In this document: positions 7,379-14,386 of the stretch, one piece after another
Numbering within the stretch: position 1 is the first letter of the stretch
How the letters are laid out: every line of letters starts with the position of its first letter
NCBI GenBank assembly: GCA_028718805.1
Contig: JAQUKY010000012.1
Span: forward strand, 1-32,689
Length of the DNA: 32,689 nt
Source: Candidatus Nanoarchaeia archaeon
GTDB taxonomy: Archaea; Nanobdellota; Nanobdellia; Pacearchaeales; GW2011-AR1
Reading direction: 5' to 3'
The notes under the pieces: model-generated
What the model was told of the DNA's origin: nothing
The model's database searches: none
Seen by the model: the letters and a program-made list of their open reading frames with translations, nothing else
Program-made: the position numbers and the translations under genes

Positions 7379-7816
7379 ATGGAAACAGAACAGGATGAAA
7401 AACAAACTAAAGAATCTAAGCTAAAGAAAATAGTTGAACAAGCATATGTTCTTTTAGCAGGCAACAGACTTACCCTAATGTCAGAATTAATGATAGGTTC
7501 AGGTCTTTTTTTATCGGGGGATAATCATCCAACTTTAAAACCGCTTCTTGGTATGATTGGATTTCCAGTCTATTTTGTTACTGTGTGCGGGCTTCAGACA
7601 CTATCTTCATATAATCGCACAATTAAACATATCAAGAAATTTGAAAAGTTGGATGAGCGATTTGCAAAAGAGCAAATGGGGGAATATAAAAATAATCTGC
7701 TAATGGGTTATTGCCAATTGCAGGGAATGTACTTAGCTTCCAAGAAATATAATCAATTAGATGAATTTTATAAATTAAAGAAAAAAATATCCGAGGTAAT
7801 TATACCAAATTTTTAA
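7379..7816 (+). CDS. Small membrane protein, 145 aa
   Basis: Start ATG at 7379, just after the previous stop. A charged N terminus is followed by two hydrophobic segments (about residues 31-47 and 54-76), then a charged cytoplasmic helical tail of about 60 residues. No known family recognised. It lies between a zincin-like protease and an unknown soluble protein and could be a membrane partner, but the sequence shows no functional motif. Confidence 0.6.
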   Translation: METEQDEKQTKESKLKKIVEQAYVLLAGNRLTLMSELMIGSGLFLSGDNHPTLKPLLGMIGFPVYFVTVCGLQTLSSYNRTIKHIKKFEKLDERFAKEQMGEYKNNLLMGYCQLQGMYLASKKYNQLDEFYKLKKKISEVIIPNF

Positions 7817-7822
7817 TTTAAA

Positions 7823-8236
7823 ATGTCAAGCAAAATAACACATAAAAGCATGTTTTTGGAAGACAAGCCAGTCAAAAAAAGCATTGTAGAAATTCTTACA
7901 ACAAATGAATACAGAACTTCTGTATTTGCTCCTAAACAAATAGGCAGGATAGTCGCAGATGTGATTGGAGTCAATAGCGTATGCCAGGGAAAACCTATAT
8001 CAAGAGGAGATGGATTCTATGAAAGAGGTTTTGTAAACCCAAAGAATGAAAAAATTCTCTACTTAATAAATGCTGAAAAAAAGGTTATTGGGGTTTTTTC
8101 AAATGATTTTAATCTTTTTGATGATCAGGACAAGGTTAATGATAAAAACCAGTATGTCTGGCATGGAAGTTTTGAAGAAATTGTTGATGAATTTAAAAAA
8201 GCTAATTATAAATTGGTTGAGGGAGGGATAAAATGA
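7823..8236 (+). CDS. Hypothetical protein, 137 aa
   Basis: Soluble, mixed alpha/beta by eye (strands near ILYLINAEKKVIGVFSN). No motif recognised. Its RBS is weak, unlike most genes of the operon. Its stop overlaps the start of the HD-GYP gene (ATGA) and its last codons provide that gene's GGGAGGG RBS, so the two are translationally coupled and may work together. Confidence 0.6.
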   Translation: MSSKITHKSMFLEDKPVKKSIVEILTTNEYRTSVFAPKQIGRIVADVIGVNSVCQGKPISRGDGFYERGFVNPKNEKILYLINAEKKVIGVFSNDFNLFDDQDKVNDKNQYVWHGSFEEIVDEFKKANYKLVEGGIK

Positions 8237-8898
8237 AAAGCTTAATAGACAAAATTGTAAAAACTTCAAGAGAGCTTGAAGTAAAGGCAGGGGCAATAGA
8301 TATATTTGTACCTCTTCTAGAAGCATTAGGAAATAAAGATATGTATACCTTAGAGCATTCTGCAAGAGTTGCGTATTTAGGAGCAGATATTTCAGAATTC
8401 ACTCACTTAGTCCCAAAAAAAACATTATGGGTTCCAGGCCTGCTTCATGATATTGGAAAACTTGCGGTTAATCAAGAAATCCTCAAAAAAACTTCTGGAT
8501 TTAATGAAGAAGATATGGAGCATATGAAAAAACATGTTGAGTACGGATGCAGAATTTTATTAGGAACCGCGGATTTTTCTGCTTATGCACTATTTTTTCA
8601 CCATTTTTTTAAGAAAAACAGCGGTTATCCAAAAGAAGAAGATTTTAAAAAAATATTTGGAAATTATTTTGATAAATGGACTGAGGGAACAAAAATACTT
8701 GGGAAATATTGCGGAAGGCTTATTTCAGTCTCAGATTTTTATGATGCAATCACAACAAGAGAAAATGAAAAGTTTTCTCCTGGAAAACCAAGACTTCTAA
8801 CCAGGGAAGAAGCAAAAGGAATTATGGTTCAAGAAAACCAGGACCAAGAATATTTAATAAATAGATTATATGATGCAGGAATTTTTGGGGGAAAATAA
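8233..8898 (+). CDS. HD-GYP-type phosphohydrolase
   Basis: 221 aa. Metal and signature residues of the HD-GYP domain are present: His42 (EHSARVAYLG), His72-Asp73 followed by I-G-K (72-76), His101 (KKHVEYG), His123-His124 and GYP at 131-133 (HHFFKKNSGYP), and SDFYDAITTR (168-176). HD-GYP enzymes usually hydrolyse cyclic di-GMP or related cyclic dinucleotides. Cyclic di-GMP signalling is rare in archaea and no GGDEF protein is seen here, so the substrate may be another nucleotide. No receiver or sensor domain is attached. Coupled by overlap to the 137-aa protein upstream. Confidence 0.8.
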   Translation: MKSLIDKIVKTSRELEVKAGAIDIFVPLLEALGNKDMYTLEHSARVAYLGADISEFTHLVPKKTLWVPGLLHDIGKLAVNQEILKKTSGFNEEDMEHMKKHVEYGCRILLGTADFSAYALFFHHFFKKNSGYPKEEDFKKIFGNYFDKWTEGTKILGKYCGRLISVSDFYDAITTRENEKFSPGKPRLLTREEAKGIMVQENQDQEYLINRLYDAGIFGGK

Positions 8899-8899
8899 A

Positions 8900-9274
8900 A
8901 TGACACTAGAATCAAAAGCAATTTCAACAGAATCTATGAAATACAAACTTAGAAATCTTGGAAAATTCCTGCCTGGAAGACAGGGGATGGTCTACGATTT
9001 CGGGGTATTCTTAGCAGGAAAATTACCAGAAAGGATTATTCCTCCAGGATTTGTTATGGCTGCTATGTTATCTTTAGATGGCCTGGAAAAAGGTGTTTAT
9101 GGAGGCATCCCAGAACCAGTTATAAGCAGTGCAGTTGGTTACAAACCCCAATTTTATAATGCATTAAGATCAGAAATTCCAGATATTTTTGATGCCGTAT
9201 GCCCTGAAGATTTTGCAGATGATGCTAAGAATTTTTATGAACAAATAATAAAGGATATGAAGGAGGCAGATTAG
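8900..9274 (+). CDS. Hypothetical protein, 124 aa
   Basis: Start ATG at 8900, one base after the HD-GYP stop, with a GGGGG-rich RBS inside that gene. The product is soluble, with a central Gly/Pro-rich part (F-L-P-G-R-Q-G, then P-E-R-I-I-P-P-G-F). No motif or family recognised. Its last codons (K-E-A-D) contain the RBS for the kinase-like gene. Confidence 0.55.
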   Translation: MTLESKAISTESMKYKLRNLGKFLPGRQGMVYDFGVFLAGKLPERIIPPGFVMAAMLSLDGLEKGVYGGIPEPVISSAVGYKPQFYNALRSEIPDIFDAVCPEDFADDAKNFYEQIIKDMKEAD

Positions 9275-9275
9275 A

Positions 9276-9839
9276 ATGGTAACAAAACAGAGTAAAATGG
9301 AAATGCAAATACGAGCAATATCACCACAATTTGATAAAAGAATAGTAAACTATCTCTCCGATTTAATCTCAAAACATGAAAATAAAAAGATAATCATACC
9401 ACATACTGCTGGTGGCGAACATAATATACTCCTCGCAGGAGAATATGCTGTAAAATACCCATTAGAATATCCCAGTATAAACCCTTGTTATGATAAAAGA
9501 AGATTAATTTACGAATTTAATATTGCTCAGAATTTAGAGAAAATTGGATTGAATGTTCCAAAAATGTTTGCAGTTTGTTCAGATGAAAAAACCCTTTTTT
9601 TAATAATGAAAAAGCTTCATTTAACCCCTGCAAGAGAATTGAATAGGCAACAAATTACTGAAGCTGCAAGACAATTTCATTATCAAATAAATTTAGCTAA
9701 AACAAAGGGGTTTAATCCAGGAGACACAAGCATTTCTACATTAGAAAGTTTAGAATCATTCTATAATTATGGATTCTGTGTCGAGAATAATAAGGGATAT
9801 TTTTTTGATTTTTCAAAATGGGTTCAAGAGGTAGATTAA
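9276..9839 (+). CDS. Degenerate protein-kinase-like protein, 187 aa
   Basis: Residues 55-112 look like a kinase N-lobe: G-E-Y-A-V-K-Y (Lys60, VAVK-like), a helix Glu (YEFNIAQNLEKIGL, Glu80), then a hinge-like L-F-L-I-M-K-K-L. The end G-Y-F-F-D-F-S-K-W (172-181) resembles the metal-binding D-F-x of RIO/Kdo/ABC1-type kinases. A proper HxD catalytic loop is absent between them and the chain is far shorter than a kinase. It may be a pseudokinase or nucleotide-binding sensor. Assignment is by eye and tentative. Confidence 0.45.
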   Translation: MVTKQSKMEMQIRAISPQFDKRIVNYLSDLISKHENKKIIIPHTAGGEHNILLAGEYAVKYPLEYPSINPCYDKRRLIYEFNIAQNLEKIGLNVPKMFAVCSDEKTLFLIMKKLHLTPARELNRQQITEAARQFHYQINLAKTKGFNPGDTSISTLESLESFYNYGFCVENNKGYFFDFSKWVQEVD

Positions 9840-9840
9840 A

Positions 9841-9996
9841 ATGACATCAAAACAATTCAACATCAGAAAGAAAATAGCCAAACATGGCGAGAACTCTATA
9901 ATTGTTATTCCAAAATTGCTTCAGGGGGAATTGAGGCCCAAGATGATTGTTGATATCCAGATAAATGTTGTGGAGGAAACTGGGGAGGCTGAATAA
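9841..9996 (+). CDS. AbrB-like mini-protein, copy 2 (51 aa)
   Basis: From residue 4 on this is nearly identical to the 54-aa product at 1086 up to V-V-E-E. DNA similarity is also high, with most differences synonymous, so both copies are probably under protein-level selection. AbrB/SpoVT-like swapped-hairpin fold, probably dimeric and DNA-binding. It differs from copy 1 at the N terminus (MTSKQF versus MPTQKQF) and in the tail (EETGEAE). Located immediately upstream of the caspase-like gene, as copy 1 is upstream of the ART-like gene. An antitoxin-like or repressor role is inference. Confidence 0.6.
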   Translation: MTSKQFNIRKKIAKHGENSIIVIPKLLQGELRPKMIVDIQINVVEETGEAE

Positions 9997-10000
9997 AATG
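9984..10000 (+). repeat. Stop/RBS/start junction GGAGGCTGAATAAAATG, copy 2
   Basis: Exact 17-nt match to 1953-1969 and 11172-11188. It sets the ATG at 9998 as the start of the caspase-like gene. Confidence 0.85.
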
Positions 10001-10780
10001 GCAAAAGAATACCACCGAGGAGAAGAATTCAGGGAAAAACCTAATTGGTATTTTTCAGGCGAATATGAAATAGTTTCATTTAAAAGAAATTCAGAAGGAA
10101 AGATTGAAAATGTTCCTGGAAATTTATATGCGATATTATTAAACGCTTATCCAAGAGAACACTCACAGAACATAACCATTAATTATTTAGGATTACTAAA
10201 TCAGGGAGTTAACAAAAATAATATCTTTGTCTTAGAGGGGGAAGGAATTGGACTTTGTGTAGATTTGCCTGCCACCAGGGCAGGATTAGAGACTGCCATC
10301 AGTAGTATCAAAGATAAGATAAAAAGTAATGATAGATTATATTTCCATGTAACAAATCATGGGGGCATTAATGAAAAGGGCCTTAGTGAAGTTAATCTTT
10401 ATAATGACAAAATAGATGAGGCTGATTTTTCAAGATTAGTGAGGGATATTAATTGTAATTTTGGAGTTTTTTACTTTTCACAGTGCCATTCAGGAGGTTT
10501 TGCAGAAACTATAGCAAGAGAAAACGAGGATTTTATAGGGATATCTAATGCTAGAAAATCAAGATTATCCCGGAGAAGGGAAGTCACTGTTTTTACCCCT
10601 CCCCTGATAAATAAACTTTTTGAAACCGGAACAACGGTCTGGGATGCATTTTTAGATGCAGCAGATAAAACAGACCCTGAAGATTCCCCGCAATTATATT
10701 TTAGGAATGCAAATCCTATGAAATTATCTTTATTTCCCAAGAAAGAAGATTTAAAGGGCAACTGGGAGGGAGAGAGATGA
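9998..10780 (+). CDS. Caspase-like (clan CD, C13/metacaspase-type) cysteine protease
   Basis: 260 aa. The start at 9998 follows the RBS junction; the longer frame merely reads through the AbrB copy. The hydrophobic strand R-L-Y-F-H-V-T-N-H-G-G (113-123) gives the catalytic His121. The strand V-F-Y-F-S-Q-C-H-S-G-G-F (157-168) gives the nucleophile Cys163. This is the His-Gly...Cys-x-Ser-Gly layout of legumain and caspase-like clan CD peptidases, with the early strand L-Y-A-I-L-L-N-A (43-50) before it. There is no signal peptide, so it is cytoplasmic. In bacteria, caspase-like proteases often act as defence effectors. Specificity cannot be read from the sequence. Confidence 0.75.
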   Translation: MAKEYHRGEEFREKPNWYFSGEYEIVSFKRNSEGKIENVPGNLYAILLNAYPREHSQNITINYLGLLNQGVNKNNIFVLEGEGIGLCVDLPATRAGLETAISSIKDKIKSNDRLYFHVTNHGGINEKGLSEVNLYNDKIDEADFSRLVRDINCNFGVFYFSQCHSGGFAETIARENEDFIGISNARKSRLSRRREVTVFTPPLINKLFETGTTVWDAFLDAADKTDPEDSPQLYFRNANPMKLSLFPKKEDLKGNWEGER

Positions 10781-11184
10781 AGATATTAATTGAAATCCCT
10801 GATGGAGAGAAGGTAGGGGTATATGTTAAAAACCAGCTAATTCAAAATAATATCCTTAATCCTGATGGAAGTCTGAAAGAAGATTTAGAAGTAAGAGTGT
10901 TTTATAGAGAGATGGTTCCAAAAGTTTTATCTATGGGCACAGATATGAAAGATTTTGCAACTTGGGCTTGGCCATATTACCCTGATAAATGGGAGTATAA
11001 TAATGCTACAGCAGACCACCTTTCGCCACATCCCGGAGCTTTTGCATTTTACAAAAAAAATGGGCTTGAATATGTAGAAGGCACTCCTGGGAAGAGGAGA
11101 TTTATTAGACCTCCATACGAATCTCTTATTGCTGTTTTTAAATACAAGGACAAAACCAGAAAAAATCAAGGGGAGGCTGAATAA
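10777..11184 (+). CDS. Hypothetical protein, 135 aa
   Basis: Starts by ATGA overlap with the caspase-like gene, so the two are coupled. Soluble, with a Trp/Tyr/Pro-rich middle (A-T-W-A-W-P-Y-Y-P-D-K-W) and a final strand before a charged tail. No family recognised. Its position makes it a candidate partner, inhibitor or substrate of the protease. It ends in EAE from the shared RBS junction. Confidence 0.55.
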   Translation: MKILIEIPDGEKVGVYVKNQLIQNNILNPDGSLKEDLEVRVFYREMVPKVLSMGTDMKDFATWAWPYYPDKWEYNNATADHLSPHPGAFAFYKKNGLEYVEGTPGKRRFIRPPYESLIAVFKYKDKTRKNQGEAE

Positions 11185-11188
11185 AATG
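11172..11188 (+). repeat. Stop/RBS/start junction GGAGGCTGAATAAAATG, copy 3
   Basis: Third exact copy of the 17-nt junction; it places the next start at 11186. Confidence 0.85.
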
Positions 11189-11911
11189 GAACAAAGAAAA
11201 AGTTATACTGGAGAATTAGGATATATAGAGGCTATTACTCATAGGCATATTAATTCAAACTATCAGCTTGTTAAAGGAACAACCTTATTAAAATCTGGAG
11301 ATGTGGAAGAAGATGTTTGTCTTTTTTTGAAATCTAAAGATAATTTTCCACCTTTTGTAAAATATACTGCTTGGAGATTAAAGAATGGAGGAAATGGATT
11401 ATTTAAAATTTCTCCGCTTTTTGCAGTTAGTGGTGTTGGAGCAGTGTTAGACGATTCTTACCTAGACTTGGAAAGTATATTCGAAAAGGGTTTTGAAGGA
11501 AGATGTATGAAACCCACGTTTAATGCTTATTTAAGAGAGATAGATAAGACAGCAGAATCCTATTTAATAGTATATGGTTCACCCTCAAAACTGAAGGAAA
11601 CAAAAGGAGACCGTTATTTTCTTGAAATGGATAGATTTGTAATGGATAATACAAAGAACATAATAAATCCTAACTCAAACGATTTCGATAAAAACCCGAC
11701 TATAGAAATTTCTGCAGAAGAACCTCAATTAATAGAAAAAGGGCTTGGAATTTTAGTTAGGTCTGCAAGGCCTGAAGATATAACTGCAGCAGTAATACTA
11801 AATTCAAAACTTAATCGTGGAGAAATAGCTAACAGAGTAAAATTTTATCAAAATAAATTTAATGGGCATAACCTGAGATTTGTTGATAAAACAGAGGATA
11901 AAATACAATGA
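11186..11911 (+). CDS. Hypothetical protein, 241 aa (weak ADP-ribosyltransferase-like features)
   Basis: The start at 11186 is set by the RBS junction. No family is firmly recognised. The stretch Y-L-D-L-E-S-I-F-E-K-G-F (92-103) resembles the helix after the first ART strand (nL.sIl..Gf). The late segment G-I-L-V-R-S-A-R-P-E-D-I-T-A-A-V-I (188-204) resembles the strand and P-E-x-I turn near the catalytic Glu of that fold. The first-strand H-x-T is not visible. A third ART-like or an unrelated enzyme are both possible. The stop overlaps the next start (ATGA). Confidence 0.5.
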   Translation: MEQRKSYTGELGYIEAITHRHINSNYQLVKGTTLLKSGDVEEDVCLFLKSKDNFPPFVKYTAWRLKNGGNGLFKISPLFAVSGVGAVLDDSYLDLESIFEKGFEGRCMKPTFNAYLREIDKTAESYLIVYGSPSKLKETKGDRYFLEMDRFVMDNTKNIINPNSNDFDKNPTIEISAEEPQLIEKGLGILVRSARPEDITAAVILNSKLNRGEIANRVKFYQNKFNGHNLRFVDKTEDKIQ

Positions 11912-12522
11912 AATATAATAATCAAATTTCTACAGTTATAAATGAGGTAAATTTAACAATTGATAGTATGAACTCTCCAATGTATGAAGATTTGAAAAAA
12001 AGCAATTCCCAAAAAAATAAAAAAATTGTTAAAAGATTAGATGAAAGATTTTCTAATCTGATGGGAAAAATAGAAAGAATAGATCCTTACAGAGAGATAG
12101 TGCTTTTTGGTCTTGAACCATACCTTGAGCAACTAATTGTTGCCAGAAAAGTTCTACAGGAAGAAATTTGGGATTTTCCTAAAAACTCATGTGAAATGGC
12201 AGCCAAAGTTGTAAGCCAGGTTACTGGGTTAGAAGAAGTAGCTGGAAATTGTGAATATGATTCTAAGTGTTATCATTCATGGAATTTTGATCCAGAAAGG
12301 GGATTATTTTTATGTATAACGCTGAATCAATATAAAGAAGAAGGATTTCCTGTGTCATGGCGTCCAGCAAATGCGGGCATTTTAAATGTTTTAGAAATTC
12401 CAACAAAAAATCAGTGGTTGTATAAGAGAGCAGATGTTGATGAATATGCACAAAAAATTAAGAACATATGCGGGAGGAAGGAAAATGACAATAGAAAAAT
12501 CAGAAAAATTAAGACAAATTGA
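11908..12522 (+). CDS. Papain/transglutaminase-like protein, 204 aa
   Basis: The N-terminal 90 residues are helical. Residues 93-105 (N-S-C-E-M-A-A-K-V-V-S-Q-V) put Cys95 at a helix start, and residues 122-141 (Y-H-S-W-N-F-D-P-E-R-G-L-F...T-L-N-Q-Y) give His123 in an H-x-W-N strand followed by another strand. This Cys-helix, His-strand, strand order is that of papain-like/transglutaminase folds. The usual Asp of the last strand (as in I-D-L-T) appears replaced by Cys136, so activity is uncertain. Coupled by ATGA overlap to the gene before; overlaps the next gene by 38 bp. Confidence 0.5.
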   Translation: MKYNNQISTVINEVNLTIDSMNSPMYEDLKKSNSQKNKKIVKRLDERFSNLMGKIERIDPYREIVLFGLEPYLEQLIVARKVLQEEIWDFPKNSCEMAAKVVSQVTGLEEVAGNCEYDSKCYHSWNFDPERGLFLCITLNQYKEEGFPVSWRPANAGILNVLEIPTKNQWLYKRADVDEYAQKIKNICGRKENDNRKIRKIKTN

Positions 12523-13045
12523 AGAAATAATATGGAAGAATTTGAATACTGGAGGAATTATACAAAGAGCCAGTGATGAAAATGGAATAAAAGAAGGCAC
12601 TTTATTAAAAGAAATTGTTGGGCATAGTTATCATGCCTGTAGTGTTCCTTTAGAAAAGTTTAATGGAGTAGATATTTGTACTGAATATGCAGCCAATACA
12701 AGAACTCACCAATATGATATTTGGATTGATCCTCGTATTGTAGCTAGAAATAATTCCGGTATTAGTCTTTTTCAACCTGTTTCTATGAAACTATATAGAC
12801 TTAATAATGATGAAGAAATCCAGAAAAAGTTTTTTTATTTAATATGGAAAAATGTTAAGTTTAAAGATATAAACCAGATAGCTCTTGAAGCTGCTAAAGA
12901 ATATTATGATGGGAATAAGTGGATAGATGTTTCGAAAGAAATTTCTATTAAAAAATTTTATCCTGCTATTTTAAAGGGAAATGTCGGATTCTCTCCTTGT
13001 TTAACAAATGCGGGCTACAGAGTTCATTTAAGGGGGCATGAATAA
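12485..13045 (+). CDS. Hypothetical protein, 186 aa
   Basis: The ATG at 12485 is chosen because it follows GGGAGGAAGG (12472-12481) at normal spacing. It overlaps the end of the papain-like gene. Soluble, with a His/Cys-containing segment G-H-S-Y-H-A-C-S (residues 46-53) and a strand Y-D-I-W-I-D-P-R-I-V. No family recognised. Its last codons form the GGGGGCATG region preceding the next start. Confidence 0.55.
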   Translation: MTIEKSEKLRQIEEIIWKNLNTGGIIQRASDENGIKEGTLLKEIVGHSYHACSVPLEKFNGVDICTEYAANTRTHQYDIWIDPRIVARNNSGISLFQPVSMKLYRLNNDEEIQKKFFYLIWKNVKFKDINQIALEAAKEYYDGNKWIDVSKEISIKKFYPAILKGNVGFSPCLTNAGYRVHLRGHE

Positions 13046-13046
13046 A

Positions 13047-13361
13047 ATGAAAGAACAAAAACCACTCTGCATCGAATATCTTGTTGAAACTGACAAAGTT
13101 TATTTCGGATGGAGTGTAAATAGAGAAAAGATAAATTTGTATGGAATGAATAGTGCGATTCTTGAACGCAAAGATACACTAGTATCTGAATGGCAAGGAG
13201 AAGGAGCTCTTGAAGAAAAAATCCATAAAGGGGTTCTTGAATTTTTTAATGGTCCAATAAGTTCAGACCTTAATATTCCAAATGGATACCCTTATGAATT
13301 ATACGAGCACGGCAAAGAAAAATTAATTTTCTCAGGTAAATTACGAGAGGAAACTGAATAA
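13047..13361 (+). CDS. Hypothetical protein, 104 aa
   Basis: The start at 13047 follows the stop of the previous gene by one base. Acidic and beta-rich by eye, with no membrane segment or motif. Its end (E-E-T-E) encodes a degraded version of the GAGG..CTGAATAAAATG junction that starts the next gene. Function unknown. Confidence 0.5.
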   Translation: MKEQKPLCIEYLVETDKVYFGWSVNREKINLYGMNSAILERKDTLVSEWQGEGALEEKIHKGVLEFFNGPISSDLNIPNGYPYELYEHGKEKLIFSGKLREETE

Positions 13362-13362
13362 A

Positions 13363-14079
13363 ATGGAAATACTAAAAAATATTTATAATAAAACCAGGGA
13401 ATTTTCTAAAAATAAACTGAAAGAGCATTTAATTGAGTCAACAGCCATGTTAGCAGAATCAACCCCGCTTTATTCAATATATGAAAAGGTAACAGGAATG
13501 AGTCATGAGCTATCTATAAACGCCAGATTACTTTCAGCTGGCTTAACTTATTTTGGCCTTGGTTACATTTTTGAAAAAGGAAGAGAGTCGTCTAGAAAAT
13601 TTTTCAACATCACAGAAAAGACAAGCGAGTGGATTCAATGGCCACATGATGCAGTTTATACGGGATTGTTTAGCGCTGCACTTGCTCCGTTTGTTTATTT
13701 TCTTTGCGGTTCTAGAAGTACTAAAGAGATAGGAATTGGAACTGGTTGCGCTTTTGCGTTAGGATTAGTTAATGGATATCCAATAGGCTATGCTATAGAT
13801 GCATTCAAAGATTTAACTGGTTTAGGAAATTGTGAAAGAAAAACATATCCTAATTTTATTAAAAAGCAGCCATCTAAAATTAAAAAAGCAATTGCAGTTG
13901 GATTAGTTGCAGGTTCTTTGGCAGTTACAGGCGGGATTTATTCTCTTATTCCAGATAAAGAAAAAGCTTCTGTTCAATCATCGCAGGGAATAGAGAAAAT
14001 GTTATCAAGCTACGATGTGAATCAAAAAAATAATTTAGCAGATTTGATGGAACCGAAGGAGGAAGGAAAATGCCAATAG
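13363..14079 (+). CDS. AlaE-like multi-pass membrane protein, 238 aa
   Basis: Several hydrophobic segments lie at about residues 55-70, 96-115, 124-148 and 171-190. The order R-L-L...L-T-Y-F-G-L-G-Y, a middle V-Y-T-G-L-F segment, and G-L-V-N-G-Y-P-I-G-Y-A-I-D-A-F resembles the AlaE (L-alanine exporter) family, whose proteins end with a G.vYGyfLDy helix. AlaE is about 150 aa; here an extra C-terminal helix and a charged tail of about 45 residues follow. The similarity is by eye; a generic membrane protein is the alternative. Confidence 0.5.
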   Translation: MEILKNIYNKTREFSKNKLKEHLIESTAMLAESTPLYSIYEKVTGMSHELSINARLLSAGLTYFGLGYIFEKGRESSRKFFNITEKTSEWIQWPHDAVYTGLFSAALAPFVYFLCGSRSTKEIGIGTGCAFALGLVNGYPIGYAIDAFKDLTGLGNCERKTYPNFIKKQPSKIKKAIAVGLVAGSLAVTGGIYSLIPDKEKASVQSSQGIEKMLSSYDVNQKNNLADLMEPKEEGKCQ

Positions 14080-14294
14080 AAAACAGAAACATAGTCCCAG
14101 AGAAAAAGAACTGGAGTATTGCGTTAGGGGGCAAACTTTTGATATTAACGGCAACAGGCGTTTTGGCATGGGAAGGACTTATGTATTTTACAAAACCTGC
14201 TCATTACACTAGAAAAGAGCAAGAGCCGCAGAAAGTTGAAAGATTTGAAAGAAGTGAGCCAAATGATTTTAACATACCTTATGATTTAAAGTAA
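14070..14294 (+). CDS. Single-pass membrane protein, 74 aa (last gene of operon)
   Basis: The start at 14070 has GGAGGAAGG just upstream and overlaps the end of the AlaE-like gene. One membrane helix (about residues 17-37) is followed by a charged, Glu/Arg-rich tail. No family recognised. It closes the co-directional block; the next gene has its own TATA-like box. Confidence 0.55.
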   Translation: MPIENRNIVPEKKNWSIALGGKLLILTATGVLAWEGLMYFTKPAHYTRKEQEPQKVERFERSEPNDFNIPYDLK

Positions 14295-14356
14295 TTTAAT
14301 TTAGAGGAAAGATAAAGATTAATCATTCTTCAACATATATTTAATAATTACAATAA

Positions 14357-14365
14357 GTTTTTATA
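14357..14365 (+). promoter_or_regulatory. TATA-like box for the 128-aa gene
   Basis: GTTTTTATA ends 22 bp before the ATG at 14387, fitting leaderless transcription and marking a new unit after the operon. Confidence 0.4.
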
Positions 14366-14386
14366 CCCGCTTACTTGTTTAAAATA

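Larger units (their letters stand above)
563..14294 (+). other. Dense 23-gene co-directional operon / accessory island
   Basis: All 23 genes lie on the plus strand with ATGA overlaps or gaps of a few bases. RBSs are embedded in the last codons of the upstream gene, and no internal terminator or promoter is evident. Recognisable contents are proteases, ADP-ribosyltransferase-like folds, a GHKL ATPase, radical SAM, HD-GYP, a kinase-like fold, CheD-like, SleB-like and AbrB-like domains. The neighbouring DNA has mixed strands and ordinary metabolic genes. I see no structural, integration or replication gene, so whether this is a provirus, a plasmid remnant or a chromosomal effector/defence operon is undecided. 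Confidence 0.7.

Noticed and set aside
563..14294. Provirus reading of the operon because of the SleB-like hydrolase and dense gene packing
   Set aside because: No capsid, portal, terminase, tail or integrase-like product is visible among the genes. It remains possible only for a heavily diverged or partial element.
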